Source of the DNA: Batillaria attramentaria
Lineage: Eukaryota > Mollusca > Gastropoda > Batillariidae
DNA length: 64,000 nucleotides
Reading direction: 5' to 3'
Assembly (NCBI GenBank): GCA_018292915.2
Contig: JACVVK020000324.1
Coordinates: 675,001-739,000 of the forward strand
The translations under genes were made by a program, and so were the position numbers. Positions 50,626 through 61,392 of this stretch are shown in pieces; within the stretch, counting starts at the first letter, position 1, and each line of letters starts with the position of its first letter. The notes beneath the pieces were generated by a model. The model was not told the DNA's origin. It did not search any database and saw only the letters and a list, made by a program, of their open reading frames with translations.

Positions 50626-51041
50626 TACTGTTTACCACTCTACCAGGTCTATATATAGACTGTGGCAGTGAAGGAAAGAGTTGGAGGGCTTGAGACGCGG
50701 ATTTGTCAGGAGTGGCTGCTTTGATCTTGTACTTCCTCGTGCAAGCCTCGTTACCTGTACAGTGGTGACAGGAGGAGGAAACTCCGCCGCCACACACGCT
50801 ACACATGACAGCTGTGGGAAACCGCGATAGCTCAACTGTCAGCTTGTCCGGGCTGAGGGCCATGTAGATACACGCTCCTCCACTGGTTGTAAGGGTTCAC
50901 ATGGAAACGTATATGGTGTAGACCAGTTGTTTAAGTTGTTTAGCTGGTTAATGGCGGTTCTACTTGTACATGGCGGGTGGTGTGAACGTAACGGGTGGTG
51001 TCAGTGAACATGACGGGTGATGTGAACGTGACGGGTGATGT

Positions 51042-51176
51042 AGTAACACTGTGGGCAGAAACAGTAACACTGTGGGCAGAAACAGTAACACTGTGGGCAG
51101 AAACAGTAACACTGTGGGCAGAAACGGTAACACTGTGGGCAGAAACGGTAACACTGTGGGCAGAAACAGTAACAGT
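51042..51176. repeat. 21-bp minisatellite, 6-7 copies
   Basis: The unit is GTAACACTGTGGGCAGAAAC plus A or G. A GT(G/A)ACGGGTG motif repeats just upstream (50985-51040). The short Leu/Pro frames on the minus strand are artefacts. Confidence 0.95.
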
Positions 51177-51404
51177 TTTTTTTTCCTCCGGTTTTCACTT
51201 TCTGACTCCAATCTTTGTGCCTTTGTTTGTAAGGGGGGGGGGGGGGGTGCAGACCGGTTGTGCCGGAGTTCATGCTGACTGTGGGGATGAATGACAGGAC
51301 ACGCGGTGTTGCCGGTACACTGGCCTGACGATGACCTCCGTACGTATACAGTCCGCCATCACGCCCTCCCTCCCCACTCCCCCCTCACACACACACACAC
51401 ACAC

Positions 51405-51740
51405 GTATGATGCTAATAGTCAACGTTTGTTGTACAAGTCCGTATGATGCTAATAGTCCACGTTTGTTGTACAAGTCCGTATGATGCTAATAGTCCACGT
51501 TTGTTGTACAAGTCCGTATGATGCTAATAGTCCACGTTTGTTGTACAAGTCCGTATGATGCTAATAGTCCACGTTTGTTGTACAAGTCCGTATGATGCTA
51601 ATAGTCAACGTTTGTTGTACAGGCCCGTATGATGCTAATAGTCAACGTTTGTTGTACAAGTCCGTATGATGCTAATAGTCAACGTTTGTTGTACAAGTCC
51701 GTATGATGCTAATAGTCAACGTTTGTTGTACAAGTCCATA
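51405..51740. repeat. 37-bp minisatellite, 9 copies
   Basis: The unit starts GTATGATGCTAATAGTCAAC and ends GTACAAGTCC. AGTCCACG and AGTCAACG subfamilies are grouped. Confidence 0.97.
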
Positions 51741-51833
51741 TGACGTTCATTTTTAACGCCTATTTGTGGCAAGTCGTTAACGTCCTTGATTTTGATGTTA
51801 ATATTTCACGGGCACTGTCACGATATTACTGTC

Positions 51834-51928
51834 TACCCCCCCCCCCACACACACACACACACACTCCCACCCCCACCCCCCGTTCCCCTATCCTCACCCC
51901 CACCCCCCACCCCACCCCCATCCCACCC
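51834..51928. repeat. CA / CACCCC simple repeat, insertion target of the LTR element
   Basis: C-rich strand with AC dinucleotides then CACCCC repeats. The last five bases, CACCC (51924-51928), are duplicated on the far side of the LTR element. Confidence 0.9.
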
Positions 51929-53511
51929 TGTAACGTATGGCGGTCTCACACTTTCACTCCGCTTTCACATCACAGACATTCAGAAAGGCACGCATGCAAA
52001 CGTCATCCACTCCCTTTCATACACACAAGCAAATAGTTATTCTTTTGACTGAGACCTTTTATACACAAAAACAATCAGACAATCACACGAATTAATAAAG
52101 TAGTTTAAGACTTAATTACGTTCACAACTGAAAAACAGAAACCTCCAATTTCACCAGCACATCGATTATTCAAAGGATATGTGCCTGGATATAAAATGTA
52201 CTACAACGCGGACAAAACCACTACTATACACAATTAGATGTGAAATGAATAAAGTGAAATAAACAAGATGACTCAACAAGCTTGGTCGACACGATGCTGC
52301 AGATTGGGTGAAGACTTGTTGGTCTTGAATAGAAAATATATACACGAGTCCAGACGATTCCTCTGGGAATTCCGGGCGATTCAAATCTTCTCACCTTCTC
52401 CTGGAATGAGTGAATGGAAGCACTTCTTCTGGAAGTGACTTGAACGAGGCTGGACCGCAGACACCTTCACAAAGAATACGCTGAGGATGGTGTACCCCAT
52501 CAGACTCAGGGATAGCTCCACCTTGACACGGCGCTCGACTGGATGGCTGCGCGTGATCTCAAGGGAGACGAACACACGTCGCTGGCTTCAAGCTCCACAA
52601 CGACGGGGCAGACAATAGAAGACAAACATGGTGTCGTGTACGCTGATCAGGCGGACATATTACAATGCGGTCAGCTCACCGGGTCTCCGGCGTCGTTCCT
52701 GTACAATATTAACCCGTAATTACTACCACTATCTCGGATAGTATTTCTTCTCCATAAACTAACTTTGATCCTGAACAAAGTTCCATTTCAACAACAATAA
52801 CATCTGACATCGATCTCGAAAGTTCCAGTTATGAATTGATATCAGAAATTCTCAACAAATTCACCTTCCAGTTACCAAATACCCATACAATATTAAACAA
52901 TTCAAACTTATATCCTCATCATCAACCTCAAACCATATTCTCACAACTGATTCCTCACAAGAATGAAGTTCAAAACATCCTACCAAAAATTCTCTCATTT
53001 GAATAACCATTTGAGACGTCCAACATTCAGAACTAAATCAGATCTACATCATAATAGCATCAAGTTACCCATAGGGTTATCAAACAATCCACTTGATCTT
53101 GAAATAGACAAACAATATTCAAAAATCAAACATACCTGTAGCGCTATGGCATACGGAACACAAAGAAGCCGGGTGGGGAAAAAAAAGACCTGTTCCCTCC
53201 ACCGGTCAATAGTAGGACTGCGCACAATCTTTGTCGCAATTGCTCACTTCGTAAGCTGACAACAACTCAGGTCTACTTGTGTTACAACAGTCTCTAGTAC
53301 AGAGTAAAACTCAAGCAACCGCTATAGCCGTGCATAAACATTTTCCCGCACGTGAAAACGTTAGGTAGACTGGGATAAACTCCAGTACAGTACTACCTGT
53401 CTAAAACACTAGTTAACGCTACACATGAAAATACACTTTTGAAAACGGCAAACACACAATCAATGAAAACCCCATAAATCAATGAAAACCCCATAAATGC
53501 GGTTTGTCACA
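51929..53511 (-). repeat. 3' LTR of the Gmr1-like element
   Basis: 1,583 bp, starting TGTGACAAACC and ending ATACGTTACA on the minus strand. Aligned by eye to the other LTR it differs at four positions (near 52055, 53017, 53044 and 53049), about 0.25 percent. Short open frames inside it are shared by both LTRs and show no domain. A tandem CAATGAAAACCCCATAAAT pair lies near the outer end. Confidence 0.97.
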
Positions 53512-53524
53512 GTTCCCCCCTCTC
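53512..53524 (-). promoter_or_regulatory. polypurine tract
   Basis: The minus strand reads GAGAGGGGGGAAC immediately before the 3' LTR TG. This is the expected primer for plus-strand DNA synthesis. Confidence 0.8.
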
Positions 53525-53591
53525 GGGGTAAAAAAAAGAACGACCGAGTTTCTTTTTTTTCTGTCTAATCTCACGATGCTCAGAAAGGATA

Positions 53592-54203
53592 CTACTGAAT
53601 ACCCTGAACGACTTGATCACAGTCAGAACGTGACAGCAAATCTGCGAAAACATTCTGAGTACCTGGAATGGCTTCAATTTCAAACACAAATTCCTGTAGA
53701 GTTAAAGCCCACCTCATGATCCTGGCATTTTGAAATTTTCCTTTCAGCAGATACTGTAGCGGCCTATGATCTGTCTGAAGTACAAAGGACTGACCCCACA
53801 AGTATCTTTGCAGTTTAGACAAAGTCCAAACAATGCCGAGACACTCGCGTTCAATCGTAATGTACCTAGTCTCTCGCGGTAGTAGTTTCCTACTCACGAA
53901 ACAGACCGGATGTAATTCCTCATCACGATCCTGCATCAGCACTCCTCCTATTCCTGTCGAACTAGCGTCCGTACGAACGACAAAAGGGAGAGTCAAGTCA
54001 GGTAGCAGCAAAACGGGTTCAGAAGACAAAATTCTCTGAATTTCTTTCAGTGCACTCTCACACTGATCCGTCCATTTCAGTGCTTTCTTAGCTTTTCCCG
54101 CTAACAAATCTGTCATTGGCGCTGTGAGTGTGGCAAAGTTGGGGACATACCGGCGATAGTACCCTATCAAACCGAGTAATGACCGAACTTGGCGCTTTCT
54201 TAC
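53592..54203 (-). pseudogene. reverse-transcriptase thumb remnant plus RNase H
   Basis: The open frame begins in the thumb end of a gypsy-type reverse transcriptase (RQVRSLLGLIGYYRR) without the fingers and palm: no catalytic (Y/F)XDD motif is found between integrase and this point. RNase H follows, with its acidic residues in TDASSTGIGG, ERECLGIVW, LQTDHRPLQYL and NVFADLLSR. It joins integrase DNA at about 54190-54207, so this is a deletion junction. RNase H would normally remove RNA from the RNA/DNA hybrid. Here it is stranded 3' of integrase and has no upstream start of its own except Met at 54170. Confidence 0.9.
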
Positions 54204-55011
54204 GGTTCCTATACGCTTTCAGCATGTTCGCGTGGTAGACTTTCGTTCCTTTTCCGATGTCAACTCGATAGTCATGACCGACTAGTTTTGTGACTCTGAA
54301 AGGACCGTGCCAATGCAAATCAAGCTTATTAGATGCGGTAGGGGACATGACCAGAACTTCGTCACCGACATCAAACTTTCTGTCTCTGGCTTTTCTGTCA
54401 TGATAGACTTTCTGCTTAATCCTAGCCTTGTCAACCTCATCATGAGCGAGTTGACACGTGTCTGCAATGATCGTTTTAAGATCAACTAGGTGCTGACACA
54501 CTGTCTTTTCTTCATCAGATGACGATTTCTCTAGCATAGAGTCAGCTAGCAGATCCATCGGACCTCTAGGTCTTCTGCCAAACAAGAGCTCGAAAGGGGA
54601 GAAGCCCGTACTTTCGTTTTGGCTTTCCCGGCACGCAAACAATAGAGCTGGTATGTACCTGTGCCATTGGCGTGGTTGTTTCACCATGAGCTTTTTCAAC
54701 ATAGCTTTCAACGTTGCATGAAAACGTTCGACCATCCCGTTCGCTTGGGCATGATATGGTGAAGTGTGTACCCCTTTGATAGACAGTAATCTACGGAACT
54801 CTGCCATCATCTCCGAAGTGAACTGAGAACCTCTATCTGACAGAATTTCTTCGGGGATTCCCAAACGTGCAAAAATCGAGAAAAGAGCTTCGACTACCGA
54901 GACTGTGTCGATGTTTCTCAGGGGGATTGCTTCCGGAAACCTAGTTGCTACGTCAATGAGTGTCAACAGGTATCTGTGTTTTTTCCTCAGTCGAGGGATT
55001 GATCGGACCAA
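54088..55011 (-). pseudogene. integrase core and C-terminal part (frameshifted continuation)
   Basis: Continuation of the integrase in the next frame, offset by one base from the preceding gene and overlapping it at 54953-55011. It carries the remaining catalytic residues, Asp59 (LSDRGSQF) and Glu95 (ANGMVERFH), with 35 residues between them as in retroviral-type integrases. It also has a C-terminal GPF module (HGPFRV at 235-240) and ends with VYHANMLKAY. From about residue 270 onward the frame runs into reverse-transcriptase DNA read out of frame, so the last ~38 residues are not integrase. The first ~10 residues before KHRYLLTLID are also out of frame. I consider it part of one broken gene. 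Confidence 0.9.
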
Positions 55012-57196
55012 CTATGTCAATGGCTACTCGCTTGAACGGTTCCTGAATGCGAGGCATGAACTCGAGTGGGATGGGAGGTGTTCTACTCCTATGCTCTGCC
55101 TTCTGACAAATGTCGCATGTTTGTACAAACACTTGGGCATCTCTGCATAAGCCTGGCCAAAAGAATCGGTGCTGTATTTTGTTTACAGTACGTCTGATCC
55201 CACAGTGTCCTGCTAACAACCCGTCATGCGATGTTGTCAGTACTGTCTGTCTCAATGTCTTTGGGACTACTATCTGTGGCAGTGCCTCTCCACTACAATC
55301 GTTGGAAGATTTGTAGAAGTATCTTTTCAACACGCCGTCTTCAATGACAAAGAAGAAAGAATTTGCACCTAGAGTTTTCTTCTCTCCTGTGCGTGCGAGT
55401 TCGAACAAAGGTTTCAGTGAGTCGTCCTCGCGCTGAAACTTGCACAGATCATCTTTTGTCACTGACAATTGAGGGATAGGAGCTGCGAGAGGTTTTGGAG
55501 CCAACTTCTCTTTCTTTGCAATAGAGCGTGTCATAACTGCTGCACATTGCACATTTCCAACAATGCCTGTTACCTCTGACGCACCCTGAACATTCCCTAC
55601 GATCAGATCAACCACAGGATCGTCAATCACGCAACACTCAAGTGGTCCTTTGTAACAGTCAGTGTCAACGTCAACTAAGGCCAGAGGAAAACATTCGGAC
55701 TTTCCTCCGAAAGAAATGACCCACTGATCCCGACCTAAGTATTGGTGTGGCTGGACCAATTCTTTGCGCACACCTGCTGTTGTAGCTCCTGTGTCACGAA
55801 GCACTGAACAGTTAAAGCCATTACAGTTTCCCTGCTCTAGTTTCAACTTACTCAAAACGTCAGCAGCTGAACACAAAACTGACAAATTTGCGCTCTGTGC
55901 GTTTGAGTTCACTGGGGGGTAAAATGTCGTACTCGGACATTGTCTTTTAGTGTGTCCTTTTCCTTGACACTTGTAACATGTCAGTACGTTCGTGCTTTGT
56001 CCGTCCATCTGTCCGTCAGTTGTGTTCTGTTGCTGTTGTTGTCCGTAAGTCACGTGGTACTGTCCACGACCTCGAGAACCACGCGGCTGTTGACCTCTAC
56101 GAGGGGTGTACGCGGCTCCCCGCTGACTCTGGTCATTAGAGTAACCACCTGAATCGCTTCCGCTATAGTTTCCACTCTGGTAACTACCGCGAAGATTTTG
56201 CGACTTGCCTCTTCCACCACGGTACCGATTGTTCCCGTGTTTCTTCTCATCTTTGAGTGGTGGGACGGCTACTGACGCAGCTAGACCCGCATCCGCTTTT
56301 CTCGCGAGGTTTTTGTTTGGTCGAGCTAGTCGGTAGCTCTCGGCATGCTCAAGCAGCTGTTTCGATGTTTTCAAATTTCGCTCGCGCAAAAAGACTGCCA
56401 AATCTTTGGAAACGCTTTGCAAAATTTGCTCGCACAAAATCATGTCAAACAACGAATCATAATCATGAGCAGTGTCAGACAATTCAATCCACCGCTGTAG
56501 TAAGTGAGTCATCCGCGTACCGTACGACTTGAAAGACTCCTCAGCCTCTGGGCGACAAGATCTGAATTTCTCACGAAACCCTTCGGCGCTGCACTGAAAT
56601 TTGGTGAGAAGGCATTGTTTCAGAACCTCGTACTCAACTTTGCCAGACGCACACAAACCATGATACAGACTGAGTGCTGTGCCTTCCAAAACTGCACTAA
56701 GGAACACTGGCCATTTTTCCCTGGGCCAATTCAAAGCCTCTGCATGAGTTTCAAAACGGTACAGAAATGCATCAATAGAGTCTATGCTTTCCTTAAATGT
56801 GGGCAATTTAGGAAAGTTGAATGGTTTAGAACTGCCATGATGACCACCACGGTTCGAAGCCTGAGTACTGAAATCACCTGAGTCCTCAGATTTCTTTAGC
56901 TCTAGTGCCTTAATATCCAACTCATGTTTCTTGAGCTCAAATTCCATCTTTTTTTCTTCAGCTAATCTCTTTGACTCTTCAATTTGTAATTCTTTTTGTC
57001 TTTCTTTTTCCTTTTCTCTTTCCAATGCTCTCTCATCTCTCTCAAGACATTTTTCAATATAATTCTCTAGGTCCTGACCTGTATGACCTAACTTTTGGCC
57101 TTGTGCCAAGTACTTGTCAAACCTTTCGTCCTGTACGTTAGACATGCTGACTGATAATGTCAAGTAGGATACAAACAAAGTATCACTGAGTGACAA
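54953..57196 (-). CDS. Gag-protease-integrase N-terminal polyprotein of the Gmr1-like element
   Basis: A 747-codon open frame. A second Met at codon 18 (MSNVQDERF) may be the true start. In order it shows a charged coiled-coil (about 50-105, LEREKEKERQ-type heptads), a capsid-like helical region (about 127-295, with FPKLPTFKESIDSIDAFLYRF), a basic Gly/Arg/Gln-rich linker (about 318-395), a CCHC zinc knuckle at 407-420 (CYKCQGKGHTKRQC), and an aspartic protease with the active-site triad DTG at 468-470 and a VVDLIVG segment at 528-534. An integrase HHCC zinc domain follows (His657, His664, Cys694, Cys697), then the first catalytic Asp727 in RVAIDIVG. There is no frameshift between gag and pol. 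The frame ends prematurely because a one-base shift in an A6 run (about 54977-54982) takes it out of the integrase core. Confidence 0.92.
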   Translation of the reverse strand: MSLSDTLFVSYLTLSVSMSNVQDERFDKYLAQGQKLGHTGQDLENYIEKCLERDERALEREKEKERQKELQIEESKRLAEEKKMEFELKKHELDIKALELKKSEDSGDFSTQASNRGGHHGSSKPFNFPKLPTFKESIDSIDAFLYRFETHAEALNWPREKWPVFLSAVLEGTALSLYHGLCASGKVEYEVLKQCLLTKFQCSAEGFREKFRSCRPEAEESFKSYGTRMTHLLQRWIELSDTAHDYDSLFDMILCEQILQSVSKDLAVFLRERNLKTSKQLLEHAESYRLARPNKNLARKADAGLAASVAVPPLKDEKKHGNNRYRGGRGKSQNLRGSYQSGNYSGSDSGGYSNDQSQRGAAYTPRRGQQPRGSRGRGQYHVTYGQQQQQNTTDGQMDGQSTNVLTCYKCQGKGHTKRQCPSTTFYPPVNSNAQSANLSVLCSAADVLSKLKLEQGNCNGFNCSVLRDTGATTAGVRKELVQPHQYLGRDQWVISFGGKSECFPLALVDVDTDCYKGPLECCVIDDPVVDLIVGNVQGASEVTGIVGNVQCAAVMTRSIAKKEKLAPKPLAAPIPQLSVTKDDLCKFQREDDSLKPLFELARTGEKKTLGANSFFFVIEDGVLKRYFYKSSNDCSGEALPQIVVPKTLRQTVLTTSHDGLLAGHCGIRRTVNKIQHRFFWPGLCRDAQVFVQTCDICQKAEHRSRTPPIPLEFMPRIQEPFKRVAIDIVGPINPSTEEKTQIPVDTH

Positions 57197-57447
57197 AACA
57201 AGTGTAGACTAGATTAAAATCCACCAAATATCACTGAGTGACTATACAAATGCAGAGTAGGAAAAAAAATCAATTCACTTTTTACACAACACAATACAAA
57301 ACTACACTTAGAGAATAAAAATATTAATCAGCCACAATGCGCACACACAATATATAAGTAAATAAGTTTTGCTAAGTTTTTTTCTTCTTTCTACTTCAAA
57401 AAAATATTTAACGTAAAATAATAATTAATCACTGTTTCTAAAATATG

Positions 57448-57478
<31 letters not shown>

Positions 57479-57867
57479 CACTGGCTGTGACAATTTAAAA
57501 CATAAAAGGCCCCAGTACTACACAAATCTACACAAAGGGAGTAAGGCGCTATAGAATGGAAGAGATCCAAAAAACTAAACAGGACAGGTAGCAAAGAGTA
57601 AGAGGATAGTACAAACAGGCAGGAAAATAGACTCGGCCCTCGTGGAAGCGAAGCTAACACTTAAAAAATGCCTCCACCCCGCACACCTGGAGGCGGGAAC
57701 TAACAACTAACAAACATTCAGACTGAAATTAATGAACGCAAAAGAGTAGGCAGAGAAGAGAGAGTCTTTTTTTTTCAAAAACAATTAAACAACTAAACGA
57801 AACACGAGTAATTTTTTTTTTTTCAAAAATGAACTGAAATGAAAGGGGACGTAAACGGGGTCACCAC
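57197..57867 (-). other. leader between primer-binding site and gag
   Basis: About 670 bp, A/T-rich, with an AC tract at about 57448-57472 and long T/A runs near 57767 and 57812. The packaging signal would be expected here but cannot be recognised by eye. Confidence 0.6.
57850..57866 (-). promoter_or_regulatory. primer-binding site, probably tRNA-Trp
   Basis: One base inside the 5' LTR the minus strand reads TGGTGACCCCGTTTACG. TGGTGACCCCG is, from memory, complementary to the 3' end of animal tRNA-Trp including CCA. The match stops after 11 bases. Confidence 0.65.
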
Positions 57868-59450
57868 TGTAACGTATGGCGGTCTCACACTTTCACTCCG
57901 CTTTCACATCACAGACATTCAGAAAGGCACGCATGCAAACGTCATCCACTCCCTTTCATACACACAAGCAAATAGTTATTCTTTTGACTGAGATCTTTTA
58001 TACACAAAAACAATCAGACAATCACACGAATTAATAAAGTAGTTTAAGACTTAATTACGTTCACAACTGAAAAACAGAAACCTCCAATTTCACCAGCACA
58101 TCGATTATTCAAAGGATATGTGCCTGGATATAAAATGTACTACAACGCGGACAAAACCACTACTATACACAATTAGATGTGAAATGAATAAAGTGAAATA
58201 AACAAGATGACTCAACAAGCTTGGTCGACACGATGCTGCAGATTGGGTGAAGACTTGTTGGTCTTGAATAGAAAATATATACACGAGTCCAGACGATTCC
58301 TCTGGGAATTCCGGGCGATTCAAATCTTCTCACCTTCTCCTGGAATGAGTGAATGGAAGCACTTCTTCTGGAAGTGACTTGAACGAGGCTGGACCGCAGA
58401 CACCTTCACAAAGAATACGCTGAGGATGGTGTACCCCATCAGACTCAGGGATAGCTCCACCTTGACACGGCGCTCGACTGGATGGCTGCGCGTGATCTCA
58501 AGGGAGACGAACACACGTCGCTGGCTTCAAGCTCCACAACGACGGGGCAGACAATAGAAGACAAACATGGTGTCGTGTACGCTGATCAGGCGGACATATT
58601 ACAATGCGGTCAGCTCACCGGGTCTCCGGCGTCGTTCCTGTACAATATTAACCCGTAATTACTACCACTATCTCGGATAGTATTTCTTCTCCATAAACTA
58701 ACTTTGATCCTGAACAAAGTTCCATTTCAACAACAATAACATCTGACATCGATCTCGAAAGTTCCAGTTATGAATTGATATCAGAAATTCTCAACAAATT
58801 CACCTTCCAGTTACCAAATACCCATACAATATTAAACAATTCAAACTTATATCCTCATCATCAACCTCAAACCATATTCTCACAACTGATTCCTCACAAG
58901 AATGAAGTTCAAAACATCCTACCAAAAATTCTCTCATTTGAATAACCATTTGAGAAGTCCAACATTCAGAACTAAATCAGATATACACCATAATAGCATC
59001 AAGTTACCCATAGGGTTATCAAACAATCCACTTGATCTTGAAATAGACAAACAATATTCAAAAATCAAACATACCTGTAGCGCTATGGCATACGGAACAC
59101 AAAGAAGCCGGGTGGGGAAAAAAAAGACCTGTTCCCTCCACCGGTCAATAGTAGGACTGCGCACAATCTTTGTCGCAATTGCTCACTTCGTAAGCTGACA
59201 ACAACTCAGGTCTACTTGTGTTACAACAGTCTCTAGTACAGAGTAAAACTCAAGCAACCGCTATAGCCGTGCATAAACATTTTCCCGCACGTGAAAACGT
59301 TAGGTAGACTGGGATAAACTCCAGTACAGTACTACCTGTCTAAAACACTAGTTAACGCTACACATGAAAATACACTTTTGAAAACGGCAAACACACAATC
59401 AATGAAAACCCCATAAATCAATGAAAACCCCATAAATGCGGTTTGTCACA
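57868..59450 (-). repeat. 5' LTR of the Gmr1-like element
   Basis: 1,583 bp and the same length as its partner, with no indels seen. As the 5' copy it should carry the promoter for the element, but I cannot place a TATA box with confidence. Confidence 0.97.
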
Positions 59451-59455
59451 CACCC

Positions 59456-59773
59456 CACCCGTCTCGTCTTGCAGCATGACAAAATGAATGAAATGAAGCA
59501 ACTGAGGGTTTTCAGCCGGTGAGAGAAACCTCCACGTTTACGGTACTGTGGCCCGGTATGGTGTCACTGTCATCGCCTGGTATATATAACACAAAAAAAA
59601 CCAAACCCACAATAATTAAATAGCTAGTCGCTGGATATGTTATACTGGTAAAGGCACACGTTATCTCTGAGCCAACAGATAATTATGACGTCACTCGGAA
59701 ACACTGCACGGGATACATGCCCATACGCATCAGAAAAACACGCTTAAGTGTTCTGACCTTTTCATTCCTCTCT
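59456..59773. other. unique stretch between LTR element and satellite
   Basis: No gene is seen. Confidence 0.4.
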
Positions 59774-59915
59774 TGGTATGGTGCGCGGACTGTGCTAAAT
59801 ATCAACAAGTTAAGAAGTATTGCCTCTCAGGCATAAAAAATCTGCAGGATGGAAGTTAGAGTCTGTTGGTATGGTGCGCTGACTGTGTAAATATCAACAA
59901 GTTAAGAACTATTAC
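59774..59915. repeat. diverged edge copies of the 90-bp satellite
   Basis: About 1.6 monomers related to the main array at 62414-64000 (GGTATGGTGCG, ATATCAACAAGTTAAGAA, AATCTGCAGGATGGAAGTTA). Several substitutions and small indels are absent from the main array. Confidence 0.95.
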
Positions 59916-59950
59916 TGTAACCGGCCTCTCTCTCGTCTCTCTCTCTCTCC

Positions 59951-61106
59951 AGATACGGACAAGGCGGGTTGGGTTCGGGACTTTTAATCGGCACTCAGCA
60001 GTCAGTAAGGAGACGTAAACCAAAACCAAAAGAACAAAAACAAAACCCTGAAACATACGACATCACACTCGCATGAGCAATAAATACAACCGTGGCCTGT
60101 GTCTGTCTACCTAAATTCAATACGCTGGGTTACCATCCAACTAACTGTTCAAATTGAATAATTGTAACGAAACCCATCTAACATCATGACCAAATTCATA
60201 ATTAGTCAGAAATAACCAATACTAATATCAGATACACATCTACTATAATGGATAGCAAACGGTGAATACTTGTAAACAAACTAACATAATGCAAAGATAT
60301 ATACAATTACATCAAGCACTATATACCATCAAGGTAGAGTATAAACATAAACACCACCTACCCTGTGGGAAATACACAGGGGTTTGACAGAACCTCCGGC
60401 TACGTCCGCTCCCGATAATCAGCGAGAAAGTATCCTGAAGTAACACAACACTATTATTATATCTCTAATCAGTACTAACTGCATAAAATACTAAATAAGT
60501 TACCAGCAACTAACCTCAACAATCCACATGACCGTTACCAGCAACTAACCTCAACAATCCACATGACCGTTCCCGTAATACTAACACAACATGTAACAGC
60601 AAAATCACTTCCTCCGAACACTGGCAAAATATAACTACTTCCAAATAGAAACTAACTGGTTAAAACTACTCACACCTTTTCAACTCACATCACTTTCTCA
60701 GTACAAACATTTGGCTACTCAGTATTTATTCATTATCATCCATTCATTCATACGTACAAACAATCAAACACATGTATGAAACTCACCAGTGATTTGGTAT
60801 AAAGACGAACATTCCCAATAGGTCAAATCCAGTCAACCACCAAATATCGCTTCAGTGACAGAAAACAGTCGGCTACCCTCTTCAACGGCCAAAAGTAGAA
60901 TGAGCTACTAGTATACACAAGTGAACTCACACGCCTTGGTGAACTGTTCTCGCCCACTATACTGCGCAAAACAGTCACCGGAAAGGGTAAAACACAATTG
61001 AACCATACTCCTGACCAGAATCTGTACTCTGACCATACTAACAACATACTAACAAATATAAGGTAGCATTAGTGTAAATCACAATTTATTCTAGTACAGT
61101 GTATAC
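59951..61106. other. non-coding interior of the solo-LTR-like insertion
   Basis: After the CT-rich start at 59925-59952, the sequence is A/C-rich with no open frame of interest. An AATAAA motif occurs on the + strand near 60079. Confidence 0.4.
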
Positions 61107-61392
61107 CAGGGGCCGTGGTCACGACGCAAACGCAAATTTCTTTGCGCAAATGGGTTGCGGATCGTAAGTTCGTACGTGGCTACGTGAAAACTATCTCTTC
61201 CGCTAGTTGGCCGGTCACGACGCGCACTTACTGGAAACGGTGTCACGTACGGGTTATTTATAGATAGGTGTGGGACCCCTGGGATTCCCACGGAAAACAC
61301 CATCACGTGGCCTGCACAAATTCTCCTTCCAGCGTGCGAAGCGTGAAAGAGTAGAGGGGGTGTGTTCAGTACGCGTTTACTACAGAATTTTT

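Larger units (their letters stand above)
51929..59450 (-). mobile_element. LTR retrotransposon, Gmr1-like (gypsy proteins, copia-like order), RT-deleted
   Basis: A 7,522-bp element has matching LTRs (TG...CA), a 5-bp target duplication CACCC (51924-51928 and 59451-59455), a primer-binding site next to the 5' LTR and a polypurine tract next to the 3' LTR, all on the minus strand. Coding order is gag, protease, integrase, then a remnant of reverse transcriptase and RNase H. The usual Ty3/gypsy order puts integrase last. The integrase HHCC/DDE/GPF modules and the RNase H look Ty3/gypsy-type, which matches the Gmr1 group. Almost all of the reverse transcriptase is missing and integrase is frameshifted, so the copy cannot be autonomous. 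Confidence 0.9.

Noticed and set aside
52166..52384. 72-codon and 64-codon frames shared by both LTRs
   Set aside because: Their duplication follows from the LTRs being identical copies, and they have no domain or start context of note.
54953..55011. programmed frameshift joining integrase parts
   Set aside because: It sits inside the catalytic core at a simple A run, whereas known programmed shifts in retroelements are at gag-pol borders. An indel is simpler.
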